A stretch of 64,000 nt of DNA from Thalassotalea ponticola. GTDB taxonomy: Bacteria; Pseudomonadota; Gammaproteobacteria; Enterobacterales; Alteromonadaceae. A program made the translations under genes and the position numbers. The DNA lies in assembly GCF_041379045.1 (NCBI RefSeq), contig NZ_CP166871.1, positions 2,356,001 through 2,420,000 of the forward strand. The letters are read 5' to 3'. Of this stretch, positions 1 through 9,255 are shown one piece after another. The number at the start of each line of letters is the position of its first letter. Positions within the stretch are counted from its first letter, which is position 1. The notes under the pieces were generated by a model. It saw nothing but the letters and a program-made list of their open reading frames with translations, was not told where the DNA came from and did no database searches.

Positions 1-218
1 TTAATTCGACCCTTGAGTATTGATTTTTTTAAAAATCATGAAGAATTTCTTCTTCGTTGGTATTTATATCTTATGCAACACCGTGCGACACGTTGTTGCC
101 AATACAAACACCGGGTTTAATATCAGCTTTCCAAATTGTTAAAGAGCATCATGCAATCGCATGCGAATGTTATCATTCAATTTGTGTGAACACTCAAAAG
201 ACAGTGTTTTACTTAAGG
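1..218 (-). other. 16S-23S internal transcribed spacer (partial)
   Basis: This stretch follows the 3' end of the minus-strand 16S gene and runs off the left edge, so the 23S and 5S genes must lie outside. It holds a spacer boxA (131-148) but no tRNA cloverleaf in the visible part; a spacer tRNA further left cannot be excluded. Confidence 0.8.
131..148 (-). promoter_or_regulatory. rRNA spacer boxA antitermination element
   Basis: On the minus strand this reads TGCTCTTTAACAATTTGG, matching the boxA of gammaproteobacterial rRNA operons, where NusB/NusE assemble the antitermination complex. It lies about 70 bases past the 16S 3' end, the expected place for the spacer copy. Confidence 0.85.
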
Positions 219-1758
<1,540 letters not shown>

Positions 1759-1885
1759 AAAATTTAATCTACTCAATGAATTCTGTTGCATTTGACATAT
1801 GTCGTTTGCATGAACCTCATTAAGATTTTGAATAGTGGTAAAACTACATATCTTATGAATGCTCACACAAATTGCATGATAACTA

Positions 1886-1899
1886 TTTGTTAAAGATCA
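1886..1899 (-). promoter_or_regulatory. rRNA leader boxA
   Basis: The minus strand reads TGATCTTTAACAAA, a leader boxA, followed downstream by a boxC-like TTTGTGTGAGC (1861-1871). Position between P2 and 16S matches the antitermination site of E. coli rrn leaders. Confidence 0.75.
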
Positions 1900-2019
1900 G
1901 TACAAGGATGTACCGACATCGAAACGGTTCATGGATGAACGTTTTGTTTCGATGCGAGATTAGACGCACTCGCTAACCTTGTTCGTGTCGCTGCAGGCCT
2001 TGCCCGAAGCGAGATGCGC

Positions 2020-2047
2020 ATTTTACGCATCTGAGTTTTGATGTCAA
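2020..2047 (-). promoter_or_regulatory. rrn promoter P2
   Basis: On the minus strand a perfect -35 TTGACA (2042-2047) is followed after 16 bases by -10 TAAAAT (2020-2025). The next bases are GC-rich (GCGCATC), like the discriminators of stringently controlled rRNA promoters. An A/T-tract segment upstream could act as an UP element. Confidence 0.8.
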
Positions 2048-2215
2048 CTGCTTTTTGAAAGTTTTTTGAAAAACATTTTTAAGCGTTTTGTTGACCGCTA
2101 AGCTCGATATTCTCTGACTTAACTTATCAAAACCGACCTTATCTCAATTTGACTCGGTCTAGTAGGCATTCCCTACTGTTGCCTTCGTTGGTCTGCGCCG
2201 CTGAAGATGGTGTGC

Positions 2216-2243
2216 ATTGTAGGGATTTTTGTGATCGGGTCAA
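2216..2243 (-). promoter_or_regulatory. rrn promoter P1 (distal)
   Basis: On the minus strand -35 TTGACC (2238-2243) and -10 TACAAT (2216-2221) are 16 bases apart, followed by the GC-rich discriminator GCACACC. It lies about 196 bases upstream of P2, giving the tandem-promoter arrangement typical of rRNA operons. Confidence 0.75.
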
Positions 2244-2303
2244 CCGCTTTATGTCGATTTTTACACTTAATCACAAAGCCGGTTAAATTATAGTCAGAAA
2301 CCG

Positions 2304-2849
2304 CTACAATTGCGCAATAAATGAACGCACAGACTCAATGTTTAGTATGTCGGTTTCCTGTTCACTTACGTCTTGCTGTTGGTAACGACTGCTCACTAAC
2401 ACTTTCTTACCGACACCGGCGCGATTTGCCGCTTGCATATCTGACAGTTTATCACCGATGAAAATACTCGCAGATAGATCAATGTGGTGTTCTTTTGCCG
2501 CTTGTAAAATCATGCCCGGTTCAGGTTTTCGACATTGACAGTGCTGTTTATAGTCGGCAACACCCTTTTGTGGATGATGGGGGCAGTAATAAACCTGTTC
2601 AATAGATACGCCTCGTTGCTTGAATTGGCTGATCATCCAGTCACTGAGTTGCAAAAACTGCTCCTCACTGTACATACCTCGACCAATACCAGACTGGTTG
2701 GTGATCACATAAATGTGATAGTCGAGTTTGTTGGCTTTAGCACAAAGTTCAAAAATACCATCGACAAATTCAAAGTCTTCACTTTTATATACGTAGCCAT
2801 GATCAATATTGATGATCCCATCGCGGTCTAAAAACAACGCTTTGCTCAT
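2304..2849 (-). CDS. gmhB: D-glycero-beta-D-manno-heptose 1,7-bisphosphate 7-phosphatase
   Basis: Cytosolic HAD-superfamily phosphatase of 181 residues that removes the C7 phosphate in the ADP-heptose pathway for lipopolysaccharide inner core. The catalytic DxD is D8/D10 (LDRDG), motif II is TNQSG (50-54), K108 is motif III and GDKLSD (132-137) is motif IV. The zinc site CxH...CxC of the GmhB family is intact (C89, H91, C104, C106). Length is normal. The E. coli gene also sits beside an rRNA operon (rrnH), so this neighbourhood is conserved. It stands alone here, upstream of the rrn promoters. Confidence 0.95.
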   Translation of the reverse strand: MSKALFLDRDGIINIDHGYVYKSEDFEFVDGIFELCAKANKLDYHIYVITNQSGIGRGMYSEEQFLQLSDWMISQFKQRGVSIEQVYYCPHHPQKGVADYKQHCQCRKPEPGMILQAAKEHHIDLSASIFIGDKLSDMQAANRAGVGKKVLVSSRYQQQDVSEQETDILNIESVRSFIAQL

Positions 2850-2942
2850 GTGTTATTTACCCTAATGATATAAAAAGATATGTACGTGATAACTGTCGAT
2901 AGCATCAAGCGACATTATCGCACAGCATGTCTATGAGCTGAT

Positions 2943-2985
2943 AAAAATAAACACAAAGTGTCGTAACCGCTGACGCTTTGTGTTT
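2943..2985 (-). terminator. Rho-independent terminator of the ivd operon
   Basis: A perfect 10-bp stem (AAACACAAAG at 2949-2958 with CTTTGTGTTT at 2976-2985) is followed on the minus strand by a T-rich run (TTATTTTTAT). It lies about 90 bases after the stop codon of the last operon gene. Confidence 0.75.
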
Positions 2986-3074
2986 ATTGTGCTCACTCGG
3001 CTGCTAAAATCGCGTCTTCGCAACACATGCCCAGTAAAATAGGCACAATACAATGACGCAACTGCAAATGATGA

Positions 3075-3836
3075 CTACATGGCCAAGCCACCATCGATTT
3101 CAATCACTCGACCTGTGAAAAAGTCATTCTCAAAAATATATTTGGCTGTATGAGCTATCTCTTCTGGTGTACCCAAACGTCCCACAGGCTTCATTTTCTC
3201 TAAGCGCTCTCGCATTTCGGGCTTCATCGCATCGGTCATGGCCGTACGAATCACACCTGGCGCTATGGCACCGACTCGAATTCCGTAACGTCCCAACTCT
3301 CGGGCCCAAGTCACAGTCATTGCGACAACGCCGGCTTTTGACGCTGAGTAATTGGTTTGCCCCATATTACCTTGTCGAGCAACTGATGACATGTTAATAA
3401 TCACACCTTGGCGCTTGTATTTGATCATTTGCAGTGCCGCTTCACGGCCGCACAAAAATACGCCGGTTAAGTTGACGTCAATAACCGACTGAAATTGCTC
3501 TAGCGACATTTTACTCACTACGTCACCGTCTTTGGCTTTTAGTAACAGTCCGTCTCGCAAGATACCGGCATTATTTATTAATCCATCGATGCCGTTAAAG
3601 TCTTCAGCTATCTGTGAAAACGTTGATTCAACACTCGTTTCGTTACTGACATCCGCATTGTAGGTTTTGGCATTTGCATCCAGCGCTACTACTTGATCAA
3701 GGGTGACTTGTAACGCATCGTTACCTAAGTCAACCAGTGCCAACTTGGCACCTTGTTTCGCAAGCTGTAATGCCATAGCACGCCCTAAACCACCACCGGC
3801 TCCGGTGATAACGATGACTTTGTCTTTAATGTCCAT
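3075..3836 (-). CDS. ivdG: Short-chain dehydrogenase/reductase, probable 3-hydroxyacyl-CoA dehydrogenase of branched-chain catabolism
   Basis: A 253-residue classical SDR. It has the nucleotide motif TGAGGGLG (11-18), D36 at the end of the second strand (favouring NAD), NNAG (88-91), catalytic S150/S151 and YxxxK (Y163, K167). In the matching Shewanella operon this gene is named ivdG and annotated as 3-ketoacyl-ACP reductase; oxidation of 2-methyl-3-hydroxybutyryl-CoA in isoleucine breakdown is the likely role, which is inference from context. It is the last gene of a five-gene minus-strand operon, 14 bases after mmsB, and is followed by a terminator. A FabG-like role in fatty acid or PHA metabolism is the alternative. 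Confidence 0.85.
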   Translation of the reverse strand: MDIKDKVIVITGAGGGLGRAMALQLAKQGAKLALVDLGNDALQVTLDQVVALDANAKTYNADVSNETSVESTFSQIAEDFNGIDGLINNAGILRDGLLLKAKDGDVVSKMSLEQFQSVIDVNLTGVFLCGREAALQMIKYKRQGVIINMSSVARQGNMGQTNYSASKAGVVAMTVTWARELGRYGIRVGAIAPGVIRTAMTDAMKPEMRERLEKMKPVGRLGTPEEIAHTAKYIFENDFFTGRVIEIDGGLAM

Positions 3837-3850
3837 TCGTTGTTTACCTA

Positions 3851-4747
3851 TTATTTTTTGTTTTGGTGATCAAACATCTTAAAAATGCTCGAAAAGTCGC
3901 TGGTGCCATACCCCTGTGCCGCGTGCAACGAAAAAAGGCTGCGCGCTAGCGCCCCCATCGGCGTTGCTGATTGGCTGTCAATGGCTGTATCAAGAGCCAG
4001 ACCTAGGTCTTTGGTCATTAAGTCGACCATAAAGCCACCGCTGTAGTTATTACTTGACGGTACGTTATCGAGTACTCCTGGGCACGGGTTGTACCGCTCT
4101 AATGTCCAGTTTTTGCCCGAACTTTGGAGCATGATATCAGATAGCGTTTTCGCGTCTAGTCCGTTACTTATTCCCAACTGTAGGGCTTCCGATGTACCCG
4201 CCATCAGGATGCCGAGCAGCATATTATTACACACTTTTGCGATTTGTCCGGCGCCATGTGCTCCCGCGTGAAAGATATTTTTCCCCATGTCTGTAAGCAG
4301 TGGTTGTGCGCGCTCGAAATCCGCTTTATCACCACCGACCATAAACGACAATGTACCGGCTACAGCACCAGCCACACCACCAGATACGGGTGCATCTACA
4401 AACTGTACATCTTTTGCAGCTAGCGCATTAGCTACCTTTAACACCGTTGGCTTATCAATGGTCGACGAGTCAATAACCAACGTATTTGGCTTGATGCTAT
4501 CGATCAGCCCTTGCTCGCCCAAATACAGCGACTCTACGTGTTTTCCCGCAGGTAACATAGACACAATCACATCAGCGTGCTTGGCCAAGTCAGCCACACT
4601 CTCTGCGGTGGTTGCTCCTTGCTTGACAAGATCTGCTATTGCCTCTTTATTTAAGTCAAACACCATAACGCTGTGTCCGGCATTGACCAAATTAGCCGCC
4701 ATAGGGCCACCCATATTACCTAAGCCAAAAAAGCTTACATTTGCCAT
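3851..4747 (-). CDS. mmsB: 3-hydroxyisobutyrate dehydrogenase
   Basis: A 298-residue NAD-dependent beta-hydroxyacid dehydrogenase that oxidises 3-hydroxyisobutyrate to methylmalonate semialdehyde in valine breakdown. The N-terminal Rossmann motif is GLGNMG (8-13) with D31 for NAD; the substrate motif DAPVSGG is at 118-124 and the catalytic lysine is K171 in GQIAKVCNNM. It follows the 3-hydroxyisobutyryl-CoA hydrolase that makes its substrate. The next enzyme of the pathway, methylmalonate semialdehyde dehydrogenase (mmsA), is not in this operon. Confidence 0.95.
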   Translation of the reverse strand: MANVSFFGLGNMGGPMAANLVNAGHSVMVFDLNKEAIADLVKQGATTAESVADLAKHADVIVSMLPAGKHVESLYLGEQGLIDSIKPNTLVIDSSTIDKPTVLKVANALAAKDVQFVDAPVSGGVAGAVAGTLSFMVGGDKADFERAQPLLTDMGKNIFHAGAHGAGQIAKVCNNMLLGILMAGTSEALQLGISNGLDAKTLSDIMLQSSGKNWTLERYNPCPGVLDNVPSSNNYSGGFMVDLMTKDLGLALDTAIDSQSATPMGALARSLFSLHAAQGYGTSDFSSIFKMFDHQNKK

Positions 4748-4797
4748 GTTAACTTCCCCTTCATCATTGTTCTGTATATTGCCAAACGATTTGGCGA

Positions 4798-5922
4798 CTA
4801 TTGTTCCAGCTGTTGTAGTGGGTGAGCACCTTGCTCATAATCGTTGTCAAAGAACCAGTCAACAACGGTCTCATCGACACTCGCCACATCTGGGTAGCGC
4901 CAATGTGGTTGGTTGTCTTTTTCAATCAACAGCGCGCGTACGCCCTCTTTAAACTCGCCAAATTGAGCGCATTTTTTCGATATAACCAACTCCATCTGAA
5001 AGCATTCTGCTAGGTTCATCTGTTGACCTTTGAGCCATTGATGATAAGTAATAACAGCACTGAGTGGGCTACCGTGAGCAAGGGAATTTTGCGCTTTGTT
5101 AAACCACTTATCGTCAATTTGTTCGTTGACAATATTATCGACGATAACCTTTAAGTCCTCACCGCTCATTACTTTGTCTATTAACGACTGATGAGCTGCA
5201 ACAACACTCGGCGGTGCTAGCTCTTGTGACAGCTTAGCGAGTTTAGATAACTCGGTTTCAAGCTGCTGCTTTTGCGTGCTCAAATCACCTGACCAGGAAA
5301 TTTTACTGAGATTATCAAGTAGCGTTTGTTGCTGTTGATGGCCAATAAAGTAATCAGCTAAATTCACATACATTGCATCGGTTGCATTAATTGATGCCCC
5401 TGTTAGCCCCAAAAACAAACCGGTTCTATTAGGCATATTATTGAGAAAGTAACTGCCGCCGACATCGGGATATAAACCAATACTAATTTCAGGCATGGCA
5501 ATGCGGGTATTCTCGGTCACAATTCTATGACTCGCGCCGGCCATCAACCCCAAGCCGCCGCCCATAACAATGCCATTACCCCAAACAACAATCGGCTTTG
5601 GGTAATTGTGAATGAGGAAATCCAATTTGTACTCGTCACAGAAAAATTGCTCGACTTGTGGCGCTTCTTTGCCCCCTTCGGCGGGCATGTTATTGTATAA
5701 ATGAACAATGTCGCCACCTGCGCAAAACGCCTTATCGCCACTTCCTTGCACAAACACAGCAACCACCTCAGGCTGGCTTTGCCACAGCTCTAATTGAGGC
5801 GTTATTTGTTGTACCATTGCATGGCTCAACGCATTTAACGACTTCGGTGCATTTAGGGTGATCACCGCTATTTTTTTATCATTAAGACAATCAATTTGGT
5901 CAAATAATACGACGTCTGACAT
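4798..5922 (-). CDS. ivdE: 3-hydroxyisobutyryl-CoA hydrolase
   Basis: A 374-residue enoyl-CoA hydratase/isomerase-family enzyme. The longer chain and the MPEISIGLYPDVGG segment (143-156) match HIBCH, whose catalytic acids correspond to E145 and D153. The oxyanion-hole motifs are CAGGD (67-71) and MGGGLG (120-125). It cleaves 3-hydroxyisobutyryl-CoA to the free acid that MmsB then oxidises. The equivalent gene of the Shewanella cluster is often annotated simply as enoyl-CoA hydratase IvdE. It lies 42 bases after the acyl-CoA dehydrogenase gene in the same operon. Hydrolase rather than hydratase activity is inferred from the motif and length. Confidence 0.88.
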   Translation of the reverse strand: MSDVVLFDQIDCLNDKKIAVITLNAPKSLNALSHAMVQQITPQLELWQSQPEVVAVFVQGSGDKAFCAGGDIVHLYNNMPAEGGKEAPQVEQFFCDEYKLDFLIHNYPKPIVVWGNGIVMGGGLGLMAGASHRIVTENTRIAMPEISIGLYPDVGGSYFLNNMPNRTGLFLGLTGASINATDAMYVNLADYFIGHQQQQTLLDNLSKISWSGDLSTQKQQLETELSKLAKLSQELAPPSVVAAHQSLIDKVMSGEDLKVIVDNIVNEQIDDKWFNKAQNSLAHGSPLSAVITYHQWLKGQQMNLAECFQMELVISKKCAQFGEFKEGVRALLIEKDNQPHWRYPDVASVDETVVDWFFDNDYEQGAHPLQQLEQ

Positions 5923-5964
5923 ATTAACCCTTATTGTTATATTTTTTATTTAAGTTGTCCTGCG

Positions 5965-7122
5965 CTAAAGCAACTGTGCTGCACTTTGAGCAAGTAAACG
6001 GCGAGCGATAATAACGCGCATGATCTCGTTGGTACCTTCAAGAATCTGATGCACGCGAACGTCGCGAAAATGGCGCTCTAGTGGATATTCTTTGATGTAC
6101 CCGTAACCGCCGTGAATTTGCAAGGCCGCATCGCACACCGCAAAACCGACATCGGTGGCAAACTGTTTAGCCATCGCACAATAGGCAGTTGTTTCGCTGT
6201 GCTGTTGATCCAACTTAAATGCAGCTAAACGCACCATTTGTCGCGCCGCCACCAGCTGGGTTGCCATATCCGCTAATTTAAATTGTAACCCTTGAAACGC
6301 AGCAATAGGTTTACCAAATTGCTGACGCTCTTGCATGTACGCTTTGGCGGTATTTAACGCCTGTTGCGCCGTACCTATAGAGCAGGTGGCGATGTTAATG
6401 CGACCGCCATCTAGACCTTTCATCGCTATTTTAAAGCCTTGCCCTTCTTCGCCGAGTAAATTCTCTGTCGGAACGCGCACACTGTCAAAGGTAATAAGCC
6501 GCGTAGGCTGTGCATTCCAACCGAGCTTTTCTTCAGCCTTGCCATAAATTACTCCGTCAGCGTCAGCAGGAACAACGATTGCAGAGATACCATCAGCGCC
6601 TGGGCCGCCCGTACGAGCCATCACCACCAGAACATCGGTTTCACCGGCACCGGAAATAAACATTTTCGAGCCGTTGATAACATAATAATCGCCATCCTTT
6701 TTGGCACTTGTTGCTAACGATGCCGCATCAGAGCCAGCACCCGGTTCCGTAAGGCAATATGACGCCAATTTTTGGCCGCTCACTAGGTCGCTGCACCATT
6801 GTTTTTTAATTGTGTCGCTTCCCCAAGTGGCCATCATCCACGTTGCCATATTGTGAATGGTTAACATCGCCGTTGTTGTCGTACAGCCCATCGCCAATTG
6901 CTCAAAAATAATCGACGAATCCAAACGAGATAGACCTAATCCGCCGACGCTTTCAGGACTGTATAAGCCACAGAAACCAAGCTCCCCAGCTTTGCCGATA
7001 ACATCGCGCGGAAATATGTGTTCGGCGTCCCAACGCGCGGCATTTGGTGCCATCTCTGCTTGTGCAAACTGCGACGCCATATCAGCAAACATTTGCTGAT
7101 CTTCGTTTAAATCAAAATTCAT
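5965..7122 (-). CDS. ivdC: Acyl-CoA dehydrogenase, probable isobutyryl-CoA/2-methylbutyryl-CoA dehydrogenase
   Basis: A 385-residue FAD-dependent dehydrogenase that passes electrons to ETF. The catalytic base is E362 in QILEGTNEIMR, the position used by short-chain and isobutyryl-CoA dehydrogenases and unlike that of isovaleryl-CoA dehydrogenase. FAD/ETF signatures include CLTEPGAGSD and QIHGGYGY. The operon points to oxidation of isobutyryl-CoA (valine) and 2-methylbutanoyl-CoA (isoleucine). The start has a good GGAAGGAC ribosome site. A hairpin lies between this gene and the upstream thiolase gene, so downstream expression may be tuned. Confidence 0.9.
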   Translation of the reverse strand: MNFDLNEDQQMFADMASQFAQAEMAPNAARWDAEHIFPRDVIGKAGELGFCGLYSPESVGGLGLSRLDSSIIFEQLAMGCTTTTAMLTIHNMATWMMATWGSDTIKKQWCSDLVSGQKLASYCLTEPGAGSDAASLATSAKKDGDYYVINGSKMFISGAGETDVLVVMARTGGPGADGISAIVVPADADGVIYGKAEEKLGWNAQPTRLITFDSVRVPTENLLGEEGQGFKIAMKGLDGGRINIATCSIGTAQQALNTAKAYMQERQQFGKPIAAFQGLQFKLADMATQLVAARQMVRLAAFKLDQQHSETTAYCAMAKQFATDVGFAVCDAALQIHGGYGYIKEYPLERHFRDVRVHQILEGTNEIMRVIIARRLLAQSAAQLL

Positions 7123-7176
7123 TAGCTTTTGTCCTTCCCCATAAGGTCATGTCGCCAAACCTGATTAACGCAAAAC

Positions 7177-7200
7177 AGCGATGTGCTTGTTCACATCGCT
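7177..7200 (-). terminator. Intra-operon hairpin, possible partial terminator
   Basis: A perfect 9-bp stem (AGCGATGTG 7177-7185, CACATCGCT 7192-7200) with loop CTTGTT sits between the thiolase stop and the dehydrogenase start, followed on the minus strand by TGTTTTG. It could attenuate read-through or mark an mRNA processing site. Its arms nearly match those of another hairpin at 38124-38159. Confidence 0.5.
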
Positions 7201-7212
7201 ACTCACGTTGCG

Positions 7213-8397
7213 TTATAGCATTTCTATGGCAAGTGCTGTCGCTTCACCACCGCCAATACACAAGCTTGCAACACCTTTATGTAAGCCTTTGTTTTTCAGT
7301 GCGTGAATCAGGGTAACGATAATACGCGCACCGCTTGCACCAATTGGATGACCTAGCGCACAAGCGCCACCATTGACGTTAACTTTGTTGTGATCTAAGC
7401 CCAATTCTTTAATCGCCAACATGGTCACCATGGCGAAGGCTTCGTTGATTTCAAATAAATCTACGTCGTCCTTTTGCCACATCACTTTATTGAGTAACTT
7501 TTGCATAGCCCCAACAGGTGCAACGGTAAAATCTTCCGGTTGTTGGGCATGTGTCGCATGACCTACAACTTTACACAGAGGCGTTAAACCGCGTTTATTG
7601 GCCTCAGATAAACGCATCATCACTAACGCAGCCGCACCATCTGAGATCGAGCTAGAGTTTGCTGCGGTTATAGTACCGTCGCGTTTGAACGCAGCGCGCA
7701 AGGTTGGTATCTTATCTGGTCTGGCGTTGCCGGGTTGTTCATCGGTATCGACCACCACTTCGCCTTTGCGAGTTTTTACGCTAACCGGCGTCACTTCATT
7801 GTTGAAAGCGCCTGACTCGATCGCCGCATTGGCTCGAGACAATGACGTTAGAGCAAAATCATCCATTTGCTCTCGACTGAATTCAACGTCATCAGCGGTA
7901 TTTTGCGCAAAGCACCCCATGGCAATACCGTCGTAGGCATTTTCCAGACCGTCAAACATCATGTGATCTTTGATTTCACCGTGGCCCATGCGCATACCTT
8001 GTCGTGCTTTTGGCAATATATACGGCGCATTACTCATGCTTTCCATGCCACCGGCAACCGCAACGTCGATGCTCCCAGCAGCGAGCGAGTCGTAGGCAAA
8101 CATCGCAGCCTTCATACCTGAACCGCAAACTTTATTAATGGTCGTACACACCGTTGATAACGCTAAGTCCGCACCAAGCGCAGCCTGCCTAGCGGGGGCT
8201 TGCTTAAGCCCCGCTGGTAATACACAGCCCATGATCACTTCATCAACTTGATCATTGCCAATCGCAGCCTGTTCTGTGGCCGCTTTAATCGCAGCACTGC
8301 CAAGTTCGGTAGCAGTGATTGAACTCAAACCACCCATAAAGCCACCCATGGGCGTGCGCATCGCACTTACAATTACAATTGGATCATTTAAAACCAT
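7213..8397 (-). CDS. ivdA: Acetyl-CoA C-acyltransferase (thiolase)
   Basis: A 394-residue degradative-type thiolase. The nucleophile is C91 in NKVCGSGMKAAM, with H350 in GHPIGASG and C380 in CIGGGEA completing the active site. In this context it probably cleaves 2-methylacetoacetyl-CoA (isoleucine) and acetoacetyl-CoA (from leucine and ketone bodies). It is the first gene of the minus-strand operon and faces liuR across a 411-base divergent promoter region that contains LiuR-like inverted repeats. Named ivdA by analogy with the Shewanella operon; AtoB-type acetoacetyl-CoA thiolase is equally defensible. Confidence 0.92.
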   Translation of the reverse strand: MVLNDPIVIVSAMRTPMGGFMGGLSSITATELGSAAIKAATEQAAIGNDQVDEVIMGCVLPAGLKQAPARQAALGADLALSTVCTTINKVCGSGMKAAMFAYDSLAAGSIDVAVAGGMESMSNAPYILPKARQGMRMGHGEIKDHMMFDGLENAYDGIAMGCFAQNTADDVEFSREQMDDFALTSLSRANAAIESGAFNNEVTPVSVKTRKGEVVVDTDEQPGNARPDKIPTLRAAFKRDGTITAANSSSISDGAAALVMMRLSEANKRGLTPLCKVVGHATHAQQPEDFTVAPVGAMQKLLNKVMWQKDDVDLFEINEAFAMVTMLAIKELGLDHNKVNVNGGACALGHPIGASGARIIVTLIHALKNKGLHKGVASLCIGGGEATALAIEML

Positions 8398-8536
8398 AAG
8401 TTTTCCTACTCTTTGTGTTAACTATCATTGCAGATAACCAACAAACGTTACTTTTACTATTGCTATTGCGTTTTGTTGATTCTGTGGTTGTGTCGCAATG
8501 ATTAAAATTACTCATAATGCTAGCCTACCGCAAAAG

Positions 8537-8558
8537 CTACGTTTACGCCAACGTAAAG
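8537..8558. promoter_or_regulatory. Candidate LiuR operator 1
   Basis: CTACGTTTACGCCAACGTAAAG is written here only by its arms: CTACGT (8537-8542) and ACGTAAAG (8551-8558), flanked by GC dinucleotides that extend the symmetry. LiuR of gammaproteobacteria is known to bind TTTACG-containing palindromes. It is the nearer of the two sites to the thiolase start. Confidence 0.55.
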
Positions 8559-8725
8559 CAAAAATAGTCGTAAAAAGTGTACAGTTTGATTGCCAACAAC
8601 ACGGAAACAAACCTTAAAAAGAAACACAAAAGCGATAAAAAACAAAGCATTAAACATTAAATATGGTCATTTTACATAGTGAAAGCTCTACCATCGACTC
8701 GATAAACCAACGATGAACAACTTTA

Positions 8726-8755
8726 CCTTTACGTCAACTTACACTAAAGTAAAGG
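8726..8755. promoter_or_regulatory. Candidate LiuR operator 2
   Basis: Arms CCTTTAC (8726-8732) and GTAAAGG (8749-8755) form an exact inverted repeat just upstream of liuR. MerR-family regulators usually bind palindromes lying between a stretched -35 and -10; CACTATAG directly after the site could be the -10 of liuR. Confidence 0.55.
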
Positions 8756-8808
8756 CACTATAGGTATTAGGCAGTTGTGTTTTACTGCCCAGACAATTCG
8801 GATAACTC

Positions 8809-9210
8809 ATGGAAAAACAGCAATTTACAATTAGCGATCTTGCAAAAGAGTTTGATATCACGACACGAAGCATTCGATTTTACGAAGCGCAAGGGCTTAT
8901 TACTCCGCTGCGCAAGGGGCAAACTCGCATTTACAATCGACGCGATCGGGTGCGCTTAAAGCTTATCCTGCGCGGTAAGCGTTTGGGCTTTTCATTAGCG
9001 GAAACCGGTCGTTTATTCGAGTTGTACGATACCGACAAAACAAGTGCAACTCAGCTCGACATGATCATGGATTTAATCGCTGACAAACGAGCTGCGCTAC
9101 ATCAGCAATTACAAGACATAAAAGTGGTGTTAACCGAGTTAGCCACATTAGAACAACGCTGTGCCGATGCTCGCAATGAGTTGAGCATAAAACAACACAG
9201 TGACCAATAA
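8809..9210 (+). CDS. liuR: MerR-family transcriptional regulator LiuR
   Basis: A 133-residue regulator. The N-terminal winged helix carries the MerR signature (SIRFYEAQGLI, about residues 22-32), and a C-terminal helix (about 85-120) would form the dimerising coiled coil. There is no C-terminal metal-binding cysteine pair, as expected for an acyl-CoA-responsive member. Its place directly ahead of liuA and between two branched-chain operons is the conserved LiuR context, so it likely controls both, with branched-chain acyl-CoA intermediates as effector (family knowledge, not visible here). Confidence 0.9.
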   Translation: MEKQQFTISDLAKEFDITTRSIRFYEAQGLITPLRKGQTRIYNRRDRVRLKLILRGKRLGFSLAETGRLFELYDTDKTSATQLDMIMDLIADKRAALHQQLQDIKVVLTELATLEQRCADARNELSIKQHSDQ

Positions 9211-9255
9211 GTATTATTACGACAAAAACAAAAATTTTACAGCAAGGGTAAGACT

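Larger units (their letters stand above)
1759..2303 (-). promoter_or_regulatory. rRNA operon leader and promoter region
   Basis: This gene-free stretch separates rrs from the end of gmhB. It holds the leader boxA and boxC-like sequence, promoter P2, an A-tract-rich UP-like segment upstream of P2 (about 2048-2085) and promoter P1. No reading frame here looks coding. Confidence 0.8.
8398..8808. promoter_or_regulatory. Divergent promoter region between the ivd and liu operons
   Basis: A 411-base stretch without genes, between the thiolase (minus) and liuR (plus). It carries two inverted-repeat sites (8537-8558 and 8726-8755) built on ACGTTTACG/GTAAAG-like half sites, as expected for the MerR-family regulator LiuR. 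No coding frame is supported. Confidence 0.6.

Noticed and set aside
4287..4952. 221-codon plus-strand frame across mmsB and the hydrolase gene
   Set aside because: Antisense to two well-supported enzymes with intact motifs; composition is that of a shadow frame.
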